Below, in pieces: positions 52,081 to 62,609 of a DNA stretch of 64,000 nt (within the stretch, counting starts at the first letter, position 1; every line of letters begins with the position of its first letter). Source of the stretch: Cordylochernes scorpioides. Its lineage: Eukaryota; Arthropoda; Arachnida; Pseudoscorpiones; Chernetidae. The notes under the pieces were generated by a model. That model had not been told where the DNA came from, ran no database searches, and was given only the letters and a program-made list of their open reading frames with translations. A program made the position numbers and the translations under genes. Where the stretch lies: contig CP092864.1 of NCBI GenBank assembly GCA_030710605.1, positions 137,765,255 to 137,829,254 on the forward strand, given 5' to 3'.

Positions 52081-52584
52081 GCCTGATTTGATTACTTGAT
52101 CTGTTATAGTTTTTCATTTGAATTTTGCTCCATTTTTGTGTCTGTCGTTTTTTTTCTTCTCATAAATAGGCTGATGCTGTATTTGTGTACTCAATTGTTG
52201 CTTTTTGTGTCTGGTTTCTTTTTTGCAGTATTTTTTTGGAATCCTTTTTTTTTTCTTCAATTGTTTCCTCACATGCTTGGAATTTTCTTTTTATGCCTGT
52301 CCTGGCTTTCAGTTTTATAGTTTTCCTCTGCTTGGTTCTTATTTTACCTTTTTTTTTCAGCGTCTTCTGTCATGCCTCGAAAAGGCCGTGGAAGACTCAC
52401 TCCCCTAACCGCTAGGCGTGCTAATATGACTTGCTGCAGGAACAAAACCACGATTGCTATTTCTCCAGTTTACTTTTTCACCAATGTCTATAATTTTTCA
52501 CCTGAAAAGATTTTTTATTTTATTTGTTATTCAATAAACTATTATCACTTATTTTTGGTCTTCTTTTTATTTACTTATTTTACT

Positions 52585-52900
52585 GGGGGTTGGTGGAAGG
52601 ATGGTTTAAGCCGTTGGTTTTCGACTGCTACGACCCGGGTTCGATTCCCGCATTGGGCACTTTTTTCTGAAAAAATAAAAAAAAAAATGCTCCAATGGCT
52701 TCCGATTCTTGCAAAAGTCCAACCCCACCAGCAAGCGCAAGTAATCAAACGGGGCTCTGGCACATTTGTAAATGCAAAGTCGAACTGCTTTTCACATGTT
52801 TAGACATGTTGTGTACTTACAGTAAAAGCAGTCGCCTACTCTACCCACCATGATTATCAAGGCCTGTACCACGTGTACTAGCGATAAGCAAAAAAAAAAA
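52585..52900 (+). mobile_element. Complete tRNA-derived SINE with perfect target duplication
   Basis: 316 bp from GGGGGTTGGTGGAAGGATGG to the poly-A tail. The tRNA-like head has an A-box-like stretch and the B box CCCGGGTTCGATTCCCGC. The body and tail match 38020-38321. The duplication TTATTTTACT lies at 52575-52584 and 52901-52910. The sister Helitron L1 has the empty site (3044-3066, inverse). The parental tRNA is unclear. Confidence 0.9.
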
Positions 52901-53429
52901 TTATTTTACTCATTGATCTATACATACAATTATTTGCATACAATTATATACATACAAATATATGCATGCAATTATATACATACAATTTTCTACATTTTTG
53001 CACTCTGCAGTCTGATATGTTGTTAATAATAGGGGTTTTAGACAAATATCAACTGTTGAAATTTGAATTTCAAAATAGTTGAATTATCGAAAGTGTCGAA
53101 TTAGTTTGTCATATGATAGGCCGTAGGTCGAGACATCAAAAATGGTCGAATTATCGTGTGTTGATTTAATTAGATTATATTGTATATATAAAAAAATAGA
53201 ATTGTTGTTTTTAATGAGGTCTTTTAAATGAATTTATTCCTTTAATATGTTGTCATATCTGCAATATAGTTGTGTTGTTTGCAATTTTCTTTTTTTTTTC
53301 CTTTCAAATATTTGTGTCCACTCTGAAATATAGTTTGTGAATTTATATTCCAATTTATTTTCTTATATATATATATATTTTTTTTTTATTTCCAAAATAT
53401 TTATTTAGACTTTCACCAATGCCTTTAGG

Positions 53430-54420
53430 ATCTTTGTGATGGAACACGTATGGTGTTTCAGCGCATGTGCTCTCATGTCCTTGAAGCACATATACTGACA
53501 GTGCCCAAAGTTGAACACACTGTATAGTGTCTGAAATATCTTTGGCCCCTTCGGATACCAACCTTCGCTTAATTCTAGAGAGGCGTTAGTTTTCACTAAG
53601 GTTGGCTTTTGCTATGACTATAAATAAGGCTCAAGGACAAACCTTGGCTACAAGAGCCTGTGTTTACGCACGGACAACTTTAAGTGGCTTTTTCAAGTGT
53701 GCGAACATTGGATAGCATACATGTAAAGATGACCCATATCTTTTGGTCCTTCAGATTTCAGACTTCCATTCATTCTGAATATTTGGGTTCTTCCTACAAG
53801 AGCCTGTGTTTAATTTTAAAGTGGCTGCCTTCGCCTCTGTAATACCTTTTTACTGGTAAAGTTGTATTTAAACAACAATCAACCTTGAAAATTTGATTTT
53901 TAAAATGGTCGAATTATCGAAAGTGTCGAATTATCGATAGTGTCGAATTATCGATAGTGTCGAATTGCAGTTTATTTATTTATTTTTTAATAAGGTCCTC
54001 TTATCTTATCTGCAATATAGTTGTATTGTTCGAAATTTTATTTTCTAATTTGTTAATTTTTTCTTTTTTTTTTCACTCTAATAATATTTATTTAAATCTG
54101 ATAATTTTTATTTAATGCAATTTATTTAATAATTTATTTAATCCAATGTCTATAGTTTCTTCCCTGAAATTGCTTACCAAACATGAGTCAGTGTTTCCTC
54201 AGTGTTAACAGTTGGAGTGTTAGAATGCGGAGAAGCAAAATAACTCCCTACTGAATTTCTCAATAGTCTTACTCCCAGAGGAATGCATCCACACCAGTTA
54301 AACTCTAGGTTGGTGCTATTGTTATGCTTCTGAGAAGTTTTAATCCTAAGCAGGGTCTTTGAAAATGGTACACGTGTGGTGATACTGTGCATGTGCTCTC
54401 ATGTCCTTAAAGTAGTGTAG
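53430..54420 (+). pseudogene. Decayed Pif1-like helicase fragments of Helitron L2
   Basis: Translation gives L-C-D-G-T-R-M-V-F-Q-R-M-C-S-H-V-L-E near 53435-53490, then L-R-L-A-F-A-M-T-I-N-K-A-Q-G-Q-T near 53600-53645, as in Pif1/Helitron helicase C-termini. At 54250-54410 an upstream-type block (L-T-P-R-G-M-H-P-H-Q-L-N, N-G-T-R-V-V) follows, out of normal order. Stops and frameshifts abound. The open frame on the opposite strand (54174-54392, and 1742-1960 in L1) is an antisense shadow of this block. Confidence 0.65.
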
Positions 54421-54545
54421 TTCTGTTGTTTGCACTTTCATTTTCTGATTTGTTAAAATTTTTCTTCTATAGTTTCTCACCTGCGGGTCCTTCGGGTAAA
54501 CCTGGGTCGTTGCCCGGGTCACTCGGCTATTTATATCTATATATA

Positions 54546-55362
54546 TGTGATATCTTGGGACCTCTGGGACCAGTGTTACCTGATGCTAGACGAACCTCGA
54601 TGTCAACTCTACCGTGCAGTCGTGGTGGAAGGCGACACAGCTGGGCCAAAGGTGAAATAAACAAACAGAGATTCCACTAAGAAGCGTCTGACGTCAAGAA
54701 GGAATGGGATGAGGAGAGAGAGAGAGATCTTAAGAGCAAGTGTTACCGTTGGAATCCAAGCGAAGACTCCCAATTCTAGGGCCTCGATTTAACACCACGA
54801 CCTTGCTGCTTTCTAATTGGCTGACCTATTTAGGTGATTCTTTCCTAATTGGTGGGACTTTTTCACGTGGTAGTGGGCTATTGGTTGACCTACTTAGGTA
54901 TTGTCTTCTGATTGGGCCGGGCTTATCTCTTTGACGGAAGAAATACGTCCGGTCTTGTTCCGGAAATTGGGCGTCTCTCAAACTTTTATAACTTCTGGTC
55001 ACAAGATACGTCCTGTCTTGTCCGGAAATATTGGTTTAAACTTAGCTCGCAGGGTGTCCGGGGTCAGAAGGTTAACTGTGGCGTTATTAATAATTATGTT
55101 CTCTTCTAGGCCTACCTCTTAGGTTTGACTTCTACGATCCTCTAAGCCTGATTTGTTTTAACCTTAACTTTCTCCTGTCTCTCTCCATTCCTTCTATCTG
55201 TACAGTTGCAATACTTTATTAGATTCTTACGCGGTACAGATTGATGTTAGTTGAGGCTTTCTATGTGCAGTACATAAGAAGTTATATACAGTCATGGGGT
55301 GGAACATGTGGTAGTGGATATTTAGACTATTTACAACAATTCCATGGTCTTAAATCATCACA
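54546..55362 (-). repeat. 3' LTR of the Gypsy element, 817 bp
   Basis: Ends TGTGAT...ATCACA form an inverted terminus. Four ATTGG (inverse CCAAT) boxes at about 54818, 54848, 54881 and 54914, with a duplicated TTGACCTA(C/T)TTAGGT motif, mark a promoter-like region. Confidence 0.95.
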
Positions 55363-57263
55363 GATGGCCCCGGATGTGAGAGGGTTCATATGGAGGGATT
55401 TAAGAGAGCGGAATAGGAAGACTGTTATTAAGGAAGTAATTTTAAAAAAATTAATTAAAGTGAGTTGTTATATAACATGGGGTTAATTTCTGTATATCCA
55501 TAAGAGATAATAAAGCATAAACAACTAATATTAAACATACAAGTAAAAATAAAAATATGAATAAAATATTTAATAGAGAACATATAATGATGATAGGTAA
55601 AAATAAAAACGATTGGATGGGAAAATCATGATCTCTTCGTGATGGGCGTTAGAAAGGGTTGAGTGGTTAGTTATTACTTGGTTGAGGCAATGTCACTTTG
55701 ACTCAAGTCCCAAACCATTTAATGTGCACGGCGCGGAAAACCTAGGCCATGTTTCACATGTAAATTTAAGGACCTAATAAAGTTACAGTACCACAATCGA
55801 AAAGTAAGATAAGGGGATTGTTATGGGTTTTAGTAATTAGTCGTTAAGACGTACGCATGCAGGATAAAGAGGGCGAAGATCAGTGACCAGAAATCAAAGT
55901 TTTAATTAGAGTCGTCAGGGGCTTAGCGAGAAAAAGAGAAAAATAAAAAAAAAATGTGCCAGCGTGTGGCATGAGAGTGCCCTGGAATAAAAAAAAATAC
56001 AATTTGCACGTATCCAAGCCAGAAGTTGGGAGAAGGTAAATCTGGGGGACGATGTGTCAAGATTGTTAATTACGAAATCAAAGGAGGTCAAGTCTAGCCT
56101 GCGAAGGAGTTAAAAGTTCCTGCGGAAAAGGAATGTTAGTAATTCTTAAGAAGTGACCTTTAAAGTGGTTGTTTAAGAGGTTATTGAAGATTGCCCTGTT
56201 TTTAGATCATGAGTTTTAGTTTGATTATAAAAGAATATATCATTGAGATATGAAATTGCGAAATTAAGGCTTTGCATATAGCGTTAAAGGATTTGAAAAA
56301 TCGAAAATAGAATTGCGAAGTTAAATGCAAAGTAATCTTAAAAAAAAAAAAATAAAAATAGTGATGATATGATACAAAGATTTACACACTACAGCAGTAT
56401 ATAAGGGGTAATAGAAAGTGAAAATATTAAATGAAAAAAAAAATAATGAGCAATAATATACTCGATAGCATTGACATGGTAGCGGAAGGTGAAACAATGT
56501 AAATAATATCTAATTTATAAAGTGAGAAAAAATATAAAATGATAAATGCAAATTAGTGATATAAACATGAAATATAAACTTGAGATTATTAGATACGAAA
56601 GATTAAATATAAAGTTGATTATAGAATAGAGTCATAAAGCAAAAGTAAATAAGTTTTGGTAAAGAAAAATAAAATAAAATGACACTAATCTAAACTGATT
56701 GGTGAGGTAAATAAAATATAAGAGCTATATAATGATTATATACAAGATATTAAAATGAAAAAAAAATGTTCATCGAGAAAGAAGAGCAAGTAAGATTATA
56801 AATAGAAATTATATATTGGGAAAGAATGTAAAGTTGTAGGCCAAATGAATGTTCCTGTTTTTTTAGGATGGGTAGAAAGAGCTTTAAATTGTCCTCGATT
56901 GATATCTTTGGTCTTGTTGGCCTAAGTTTTTCTAACTTATCGAATTTGTTTTAAGTTTGGTGCGACTCGTGGATCACATTGTTTCTAACTGTGAAACTCA
57001 CTGAGTCCTAATGTTGTCGTTTTTTTTAAACTTATGTGGGTGTGTGTGATTTTTGTAGGTAAAGTGTTGTCTTTGGCACGCACTAATATTTAATTTAATA
57101 GGTGGCGAAAGTTCATTAGATAACACGGGGTGGCGACGGATGTAACAAGATGTCGGCTGTTTGTTTGCTCGGGGGGGGGGGCGAGGGGGAGCGAAGCTAT
57201 TTTTAATGCGATTCCGGATGTAGGTCAGGGAGGCCTTTTGTGGGGCTGCTTGCTTCTTCCAAC
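55363..57263 (-). other. Non-coding 3' internal region of the Gypsy element
   Basis: AT-rich DNA between the Pol stop and the 3' LTR without a convincing ORF on either strand. A G10 run at 57170 and A-rich tracts are the only marks. An envelope gene is absent. Confidence 0.6.
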
Positions 57264-60200
57264 TTATTGGAAGATCTCTGCATTAAGGTGCAGAAAAGGC
57301 GCTGAGCAAGTCGGGGGTATAAGACGGGATTTCTGCGCGTCAAATATTGTGGGACATAAATGGCCGAATTCTATCAAGTGGACATCAGGTGTTACGCGAG
57401 GTGTTGGAATTAGAGGCTGGGGCGCGAGGAATAAGATATCTTCTGTATAGTATTTAAGTTTGTTCACATGAACTGTATCATCTTCTTTATTTAGGGGTCG
57501 ATTGGGTCTGTTAATTCGGACTACGTTTGGGGATATTATTTCTATAATTGTAAACGGACCTGTGAAGTATGGTGCCAATTTTCCCGTATCGGGATGTTTA
57601 TAATTTTTTACGAGGACTAGGTCACCAATCTCGAAATGCGGGGCTTGATGACCTTTATCATATCTTTGTTTGTCCCTTTCATGCTTAAGCTGTGTTCTGC
57701 TGGAGGCGAGTTGCCTAGCCTTCTGTACGTCGGGGAACGGGTTGTAATGATTTTTTTGTTCTGGTGGGATGCTATTAAACATCAAGAAGATCGGTGGGAA
57801 ACCCGTGACGGTGTGCGGGGATTGGTTATAGATTTGGACAACTTGTTTAATTAGTTTGGTCCAAGATGTCTTCGGGTTTTCGAGATAAAGTAACCTTAGT
57901 TTTCCAGTGATGGTGGCGTTCAATCGTTCTATCAATCCGTTAGCTTGCGGATTGTTACTGGTGGTAAGCAGTGGTTGTATCCCGCGAGATAGCAGAAATT
58001 TGCGGAATTTTTCGGAGGTGAATGCGGGCGCTCTATCCGAAAGTAGACGTTTTGGAGACCCTTGTTGTAGTACCTTTTTTAGGGTTTGGATGTACGTTAA
58101 GGTACTTGTAGATTTCGATGGGAATGCCCAAGCGTATCTGGTCAAGTGATCCACTATAACATGGAGATACGTCTTGGAGTGTCCGTATTTCGAAAATCCG
58201 GCTATTGTATCTATTGATATTAAATCGAATGGCTGTTGTGGTGGGGGAATTTGTCCTAAGGTGCCATAAGGTTTACCTTTGGGTCTTTTGATGATTTGGC
58301 AGGTATGACAGGAATTTACAAATTTTTGTATGGACTTGGCCATACCTTTCCAGTAATACTGAGTAGAGATTAGGCGAGTCATTTGGGAGATACCGGGATG
58401 GTTGTATTCGCTGTGAACCTGGTTCATAAGTGAGTGTTGAAGAGCTTCGGGTATTATTATTCGATTTACACCTTTACGCCGTATGGTGTGTAGACCGTTG
58501 ACGTCTACAGCGACACTGGTATCTGTGATATTCGGTTGGTGTTTCTTAATAGTACGGGCACTGATAAATCCACAAAATGGATTGCGAGAAAGCAAATCGG
58601 CCTCGTGTTGCTGGGTTCCCTTGAGGTACTGTATTTCATAGTCGTAAGTGGATAGTCTTAAACTCCACCTAAAAAGTCGTCCTGACGGGTTTTTAATAGT
58701 TTTAAGCCATTGTAGGGCTTGGTGGTCGGAGTAGACAGTGAATTTGGTACCGGATAGATAGATGCGGAATTTTTCGATGCTTTCTACGATCGCTAAGCAT
58801 TCTAACTCTGAAATGGTATAGTTGCGTTCGTGAGGACGTAGTGCTCTACTGTAATACTGTGTGGGATGAGTTTTTCCATCCGGATGTACTTGTTTGAGAA
58901 TTCCTGCGATTCCCTGGGTGGAGGCGTCACAGTACAAGCGGCAGGGTAAGCCATCCTGATACAGATGTAATACGGGCTTACGTGTTAAACTCTCCTTGAG
59001 AGCCGTGAATGCCTGTTGACATTTGTCGTCCCATTGCCATTTAGTGTCCTTTTTAAGTAAATTGTTGAGTGGGGTTCTGAGACGGGCATAATTTGGTATA
59101 AACTTGTTATATACGTTGACGGCTCCTAAAAAGGACTGTAATGTTTTTTGGTTGAAGGGAGGTTTGATAGCGTTAATAATATCGAGGTTACGGGTCTGCG
59201 GTGTGTAAGTTCCGTTCTTAACAGTGTATCCTAGAAATTCTATTGATGTCTTCAAAAATTCACATTTTTTATAGTTTAGTTTAATATTTTCCTGTTGGCA
59301 GATCTCCAGGAATTTTTCTACGTGTTGAATATGCTCTTCTAAGGTATCCGAAAAGATAATAAAATCATCGAAATAGTGGGCTATGAAGTTTAACTTATAT
59401 TTTTGGAATATTTGGTTTATTGCACGTTCAAAAATCTGTGGTGAGTTGCGCATCCCAAAAGGAAGCCTACAAAATTCGTATTGCCCGTCTAATGTCACGA
59501 AAGCTAAAAGGTGACGGGAACTGGGATCTATTTCGACCTGCCAGTAGGCAGAAGATATGTCGGCTGAGGAGAAGTATTTGGCGCGTGAGAGTTTGTCGAG
59601 TATATTCTCTATCAAGGGGAGAGGATGGACGTCTGGTGCAATGATTTCATTAATCCTACGATAGTCAACACAAAAGCGTTTTGATTTGTCACGTTTGGTG
59701 ACAAGCGTAATAGGACTGGCATAGGGAGATACTGAGGTTGTAATTATACCGTGTTCAAGCATGTGTTCGATTTGGGTTTGTATTTCAAGTTGGTCATTTA
59801 GGGGTACGCGATAAGGACGTAAGGCAATTACCTTGTCCGAAGTAGTATTGATTTTTACGGGAGGTATTTTAAGCTTAGGGACGTCGTATTTATTGGCGGC
59901 GAAAACGGGTGTAAATTGATGCAGTACCTTGTGTAAATTATAGGGACAGTGACCTAGGTTACTTGTGTCCAAAGATATGCAAGAGGAGGACATAGAGGCG
60001 TTGACAATAGGATCAGGAACATTACATTGAGGCCAAATAAGAGTGTTGGAGTTCACCACGTGTGAGCAACCCGTTCCAGGAGGGGAAGATTTAGTAAATG
60101 GGACAGTTGTATTAACCTGTCCATGGGACACGTGTTGCTTGCACGAGGTGAATTTGTATAAGGTAGTTGGTAGAGGTACATTATCTTGATACAGGAGTAG

Positions 60201-60521
60201 CTGAGGACATTTTATAATTAGTAGAAATCTTTTTATGGAGTTAAGGGATAATATGCCAAAAGGCAAGGGGGTATCTATAATATGGAATTTTAGGTTCTGC
60301 GTTATGTTACCTATTTTTACGTTTAAAAAGATATAACCTATGGTGAAAATATTGTTAGCTATGGCATTAATAGTTAAGTTAAATGGGTGAACAGGTATTT
60401 TCTTTTGCAAATTGGTTTCTATTATTTTAAAAGTATTCCGACTAATTATATCGATAGATGCTCCTGTATCAAGTAGTAGAGGAAGGTTTACATTATTGGG
60501 CAGTTCAGCTCGAACGAGCAA
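57264..60521 (-). CDS. pol: Gypsy Pol: protease, reverse transcriptase, RNase H, integrase
   Basis: 1085 residues, uninterrupted. Domains in order: aspartic protease (L-L-D-T-G-A-S, 16-22); reverse transcriptase (about 265-440), with the catalytic box Y-F-D-D at 383-386, a Phe where most Gypsy elements have Val or Ile; RNase H (about 528-645; D532, E573, D599, D642); integrase zinc domain (H703/H708, C738, C741) and catalytic D771, D829, E865; then a GPY/F-type module (Y-F-T-G-P-F) near 975. This set and order is diagnostic of Ty3/Gypsy. The frame is open from just after a stop at about 60557, so translation likely begins upstream of 60521 by fusion to Gag. Pol is in the same frame as Gag, separated by three stops. 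No disabling mutation is seen, so the protein could be active. Confidence 0.95.
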   Translation of the reverse strand: MLVRAELPNNVNLPLLLDTGASIDIISRNTFKIIETNLQKKIPVHPFNLTINAIANNIFTIGYIFLNVKIGNITQNLKFHIIDTPLPFGILSLNSIKRFLLIIKCPQLLLYQDNVPLPTTLYKFTSCKQHVSHGQVNTTVPFTKSSPPGTGCSHVVNSNTLIWPQCNVPDPIVNASMSSSCISLDTSNLGHCPYNLHKVLHQFTPVFAANKYDVPKLKIPPVKINTTSDKVIALRPYRVPLNDQLEIQTQIEHMLEHGIITTSVSPYASPITLVTKRDKSKRFCVDYRRINEIIAPDVHPLPLIENILDKLSRAKYFSSADISSAYWQVEIDPSSRHLLAFVTLDGQYEFCRLPFGMRNSPQIFERAINQIFQKYKLNFIAHYFDDFIIFSDTLEEHIQHVEKFLEICQQENIKLNYKKCEFLKTSIEFLGYTVKNGTYTPQTRNLDIINAIKPPFNQKTLQSFLGAVNVYNKFIPNYARLRTPLNNLLKKDTKWQWDDKCQQAFTALKESLTRKPVLHLYQDGLPCRLYCDASTQGIAGILKQVHPDGKTHPTQYYSRALRPHERNYTISELECLAIVESIEKFRIYLSGTKFTVYSDHQALQWLKTIKNPSGRLFRWSLRLSTYDYEIQYLKGTQQHEADLLSRNPFCGFISARTIKKHQPNITDTSVAVDVNGLHTIRRKGVNRIIIPEALQHSLMNQVHSEYNHPGISQMTRLISTQYYWKGMAKSIQKFVNSCHTCQIIKRPKGKPYGTLGQIPPPQQPFDLISIDTIAGFSKYGHSKTYLHVIVDHLTRYAWAFPSKSTSTLTYIQTLKKVLQQGSPKRLLSDRAPAFTSEKFRKFLLSRGIQPLLTTSNNPQANGLIERLNATITGKLRLLYLENPKTSWTKLIKQVVQIYNQSPHTVTGFPPIFLMFNSIPPEQKNHYNPFPDVQKARQLASSRTQLKHERDKQRYDKGHQAPHFEIGDLVLVKNYKHPDTGKLAPYFTGPFTIIEIISPNVVRINRPNRPLNKEDDTVHVNKLKYYTEDILFLAPQPLIPTPRVTPDVHLIEFGHLCPTIFDAQKSRLIPPTCSAPFLHLNAEIFQ

Positions 60522-60629
60522 TTGTTCAACGAAAGTTATGTGAGGAGGAACCTACTGTTGTGCTGTCTTGGGCGTCGGAACAGGCCTGTTTTGGTGCCGT
60601 GGTCGAGGTACCTATGGGACAGCTAGGGT

Positions 60630-61568
60630 TCACTGCTTGCGCTGGGCTCGTGGTGTAGAGAGGATCAGGGGAGCGGGTAACATGCGCTCGCGTGTTGTTA
60701 ACTTGGAAGGGTGCGGGAGAGGACAACACAGTTCTGTCGTGCTGCGGATAAGTTGTGGCTCGGTACACAGGTCTTGGACGCTCTGTGCAGGCCGTTTGGG
60801 GCACTGGGCGTGCCAGTGCATGGCGCCACAATACCTGCAGGATGAAGGGGGTGGATTGGCAGAGTAGTTGGGTCGCGCTGACCATGGTCGCGGAGCACTG
60901 TACCTCGGTGACGGTGCGAAGGAAGGGTTGGGCGTTGTTCTGGTCGTCTGTTGGCACACTTGCGACGCACTGTGGGTTCCTCTTACGCGCGATACTACAC
61001 TATACCACGCTTGGAGGGTGTTCGGTTGCACGGCAGCGACAATGCGCTGATCAGCGACGGGTAACCCATCAGTCAGGGATTCTAAAAGGATTTTGTGGGG
61101 AAGGTTCAGCTGTAGGCCACACACCGTCTTTTTTTGATAATATTCCTCTAACGAGGAGCGATCTGTCAACTTAATGGCCAAGAATTGGGCAAATGACGCG
61201 TTTGTGGTTTCAGGAAAGAGGTCTATCAGGGCCTGCCTTGCGTCAACGTAATATAATTTGTCTAATTTTAGGCTGCGGAAGTAGTGCAGGGCCTTACCTT
61301 GTAGGAGGTTGGGAAGCCTTCTCAGTCTGTCGGTGTAGTGTAGTTGGGCCAGATCAGCTTGGGCGTCGTAGTTGTCGAAGAAGCTCTGCGCCTCGTACGA
61401 ACCATCGTAACGCGGTAGCTCCACATCCCGCGATAGTCCTGTCGCCGAGGAGAGCTGATATATCGTCCTGGCTAAACTCCCCAGGACATCTGACGTCTTC
61501 CTGGCCGGGGGCGATTTCCTCCGTTCTACCGAGGGTGTTTTCTTTCTTCGGAAAAGTGTTTTCGCCAC
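60630..61568 (-). CDS. gag: Gypsy Gag capsid/nucleocapsid protein
   Basis: 312 residues. A basic Lys/Arg-rich N-terminus (about 1-25) precedes a retrotransposon Gag region (about 45-200; F-D-N-Y-D, L-L-Q-G-K-A-L-H-Y-F). A Pro/Ser-rich linker follows, then one zinc knuckle C-R-Y-C-G-A-M-H-W-H-A-Q-C (CX2CX3HX4C, about 243-255). It packages the element RNA. After the knuckle the frame continues 55 residues to TGA at 60630. An overlapping frame (60957-60526) stays open to the Pol junction and is the likely bridge if ribosomes shift frame. Another frame upstream (61629-61354, acidic, Glu-rich) overlaps the Gag start and may be a second N-terminus. Confidence 0.9.
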   Translation of the reverse strand: MAKTLFRRKKTPSVERRKSPPARKTSDVLGSLARTIYQLSSATGLSRDVELPRYDGSYEAQSFFDNYDAQADLAQLHYTDRLRRLPNLLQGKALHYFRSLKLDKLYYVDARQALIDLFPETTNASFAQFLAIKLTDRSSLEEYYQKKTVCGLQLNLPHKILLESLTDGLPVADQRIVAAVQPNTLQAWYSVVSRVRGTHSASQVCQQTTRTTPNPSFAPSPRYSAPRPWSARPNYSANPPPSSCRYCGAMHWHAQCPKRPAQSVQDLCTEPQLIRSTTELCCPLPHPSKLTTRERMLPAPLILSTPRAQRKQ

Positions 61569-61710
61569 TTTCGGAGTCGGGATCGGACTCCATGGGTTCC
61601 TTTGGATTCTCCTCTCTTCCCTGTTCCATCTTTCTGTACAGACAGTGGTCTACTTGCTTACTTGTACCTTGGCGTCCACTATCCTGTCGACTCTTCGTTA
61701 CGGGGGAGTC

Positions 61711-62527
61711 TGTGATATCTTGGGACCTCTGGGACCAGTGTTACCTGATGCTAGACGAACCTCGATGTCAACTCTACCGTGCAGTCGTGGTGGAAGGCGA
61801 CACAGCTGGGCCAAAGGTGAAATAAACAAACAGAGATTCCACTAAGAAGCGTCTGACGTCAAGAAGGAATGGGATGAGGAGAGAGAGAGAGATCTTAAGA
61901 GCAAGTGTTACCGTTGGAATCCAAGCGAAGACTCCCAATTCTAGGGCCTCGATTTAACACCACGACCTTGCTGCTTTCTAATTGGCTGACCTATTTAGGT
62001 GATTCTTTCCTAATTGGTGGGACTTTTTCACGTGGTAGTGGGCTATTGGTTGACCTACTTAGGTATTGTCTTCTGATTGGGCCGGGCTTATCTCTTTGAC
62101 GGAAGAAATACGTCCGGTCTTGTTCCGGAAATTGGGCGTCTCTCAAACTTTTATAACTTCTGGTCACAAGATACGTCCTGTCTTGTCCGGAAATATTGGT
62201 TTAAACTTAGCTCGCAGGGTGTCCGGGGTCAGAAGGTTAACTGTGGCGTTATTAATAATTATGTTCTCTTCTAGGCCTACCTCTTAGGTTTGACTTCTAC
62301 GATCCTCTAAGCCTGATTTGTTTTAACCTTAACTTTCTCCTGTCTCTCTCCATTCCTTCTATCTGTACAGTTGCAATACTTTATTAGATTCTTACGCGGT
62401 ACAGATTGATGTTAGTTGAGGCTTTCTATGTGCAGTACATAAGAAGTTATATACAGTCATGGGGTGGAACATGTGGTAGTGGATATTTAGACTATTTACA
62501 ACAATTCCATGGTCTTAAATCATCACA
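61711..62527 (-). repeat. 5' LTR of the Gypsy element, 817 bp
   Basis: Same length and, by eye, same sequence as 54546-55362 from TGTGATATCTTGGG to CTTAAATCATCACA. Transcription would start in this copy and run leftward. Confidence 0.95.
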
Positions 62528-62609
62528 TATATCTATACTTTTAAAGTCTCTGCAGGCCCTTTGGGTAAACCCTGGGCGTTGCCCGGGTCACTCGGCTAGT
62601 ATATATATA

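Larger units (their letters stand above)
50837..54529 (+). mobile_element. 3.7-kb Helitron (copy L2)
   Basis: Starts TCTATATAGATAATACCG and ends with hairpin GGGTCGTTGCCCGGG...CACTCGGCTA; the last G of CTAG is T here. It is co-linear with L1 (1604-4677, inverse) over most of its length. Extra parts are a SINE (52585-52900) and a ~172-bp tandem repeat (about 51450-52080). Helicase relics lie at 53430-54420. Not autonomous. Confidence 0.85.
54546..62527 (-). mobile_element. Full-length Ty3/Gypsy LTR retrotransposon
   Basis: 7982 bp, coding on the minus strand, flanked by the 4-bp duplication TATA. The two LTRs are each 817 bp and show no difference that I can see by eye, so insertion is recent. 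Gag and Pol are long and open. The 3' internal region (55363-57263) holds no ORF, so no envelope gene is seen. A tRNA primer site beginning TGG right after the 5' LTR is not obvious (the sequence is GACTCCCCCG). The 3' polypurine tract is also weak. These are odd features for an otherwise young element. Confidence 0.95.
54530..62599 (+). mobile_element. Helitron remnant split by the Gypsy insertion
   Basis: The left stub TTATATCTATATATA at 54530-54545 and the right piece 62528-62599 (TATATCTATACTTTTAAAG...AACCCTGGGCGTTGCCCGGG...CTCGGCTAG) are one short Helitron or Helitron end. Its CTAG is at 62596-62599. The Gypsy element sits between the two pieces. Confidence 0.6.

Noticed and set aside
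51670..52086. 138-residue hydrophobic ORF that could suggest a membrane protein
   Set aside because: It is the translation of a ~172-bp AT-rich tandem repeat in Helitron L2.
60755..61174. Several ORFs on the plus strand across the Gypsy gag and pol
   Set aside because: They are antisense to long, domain-bearing Gag and Pol frames.
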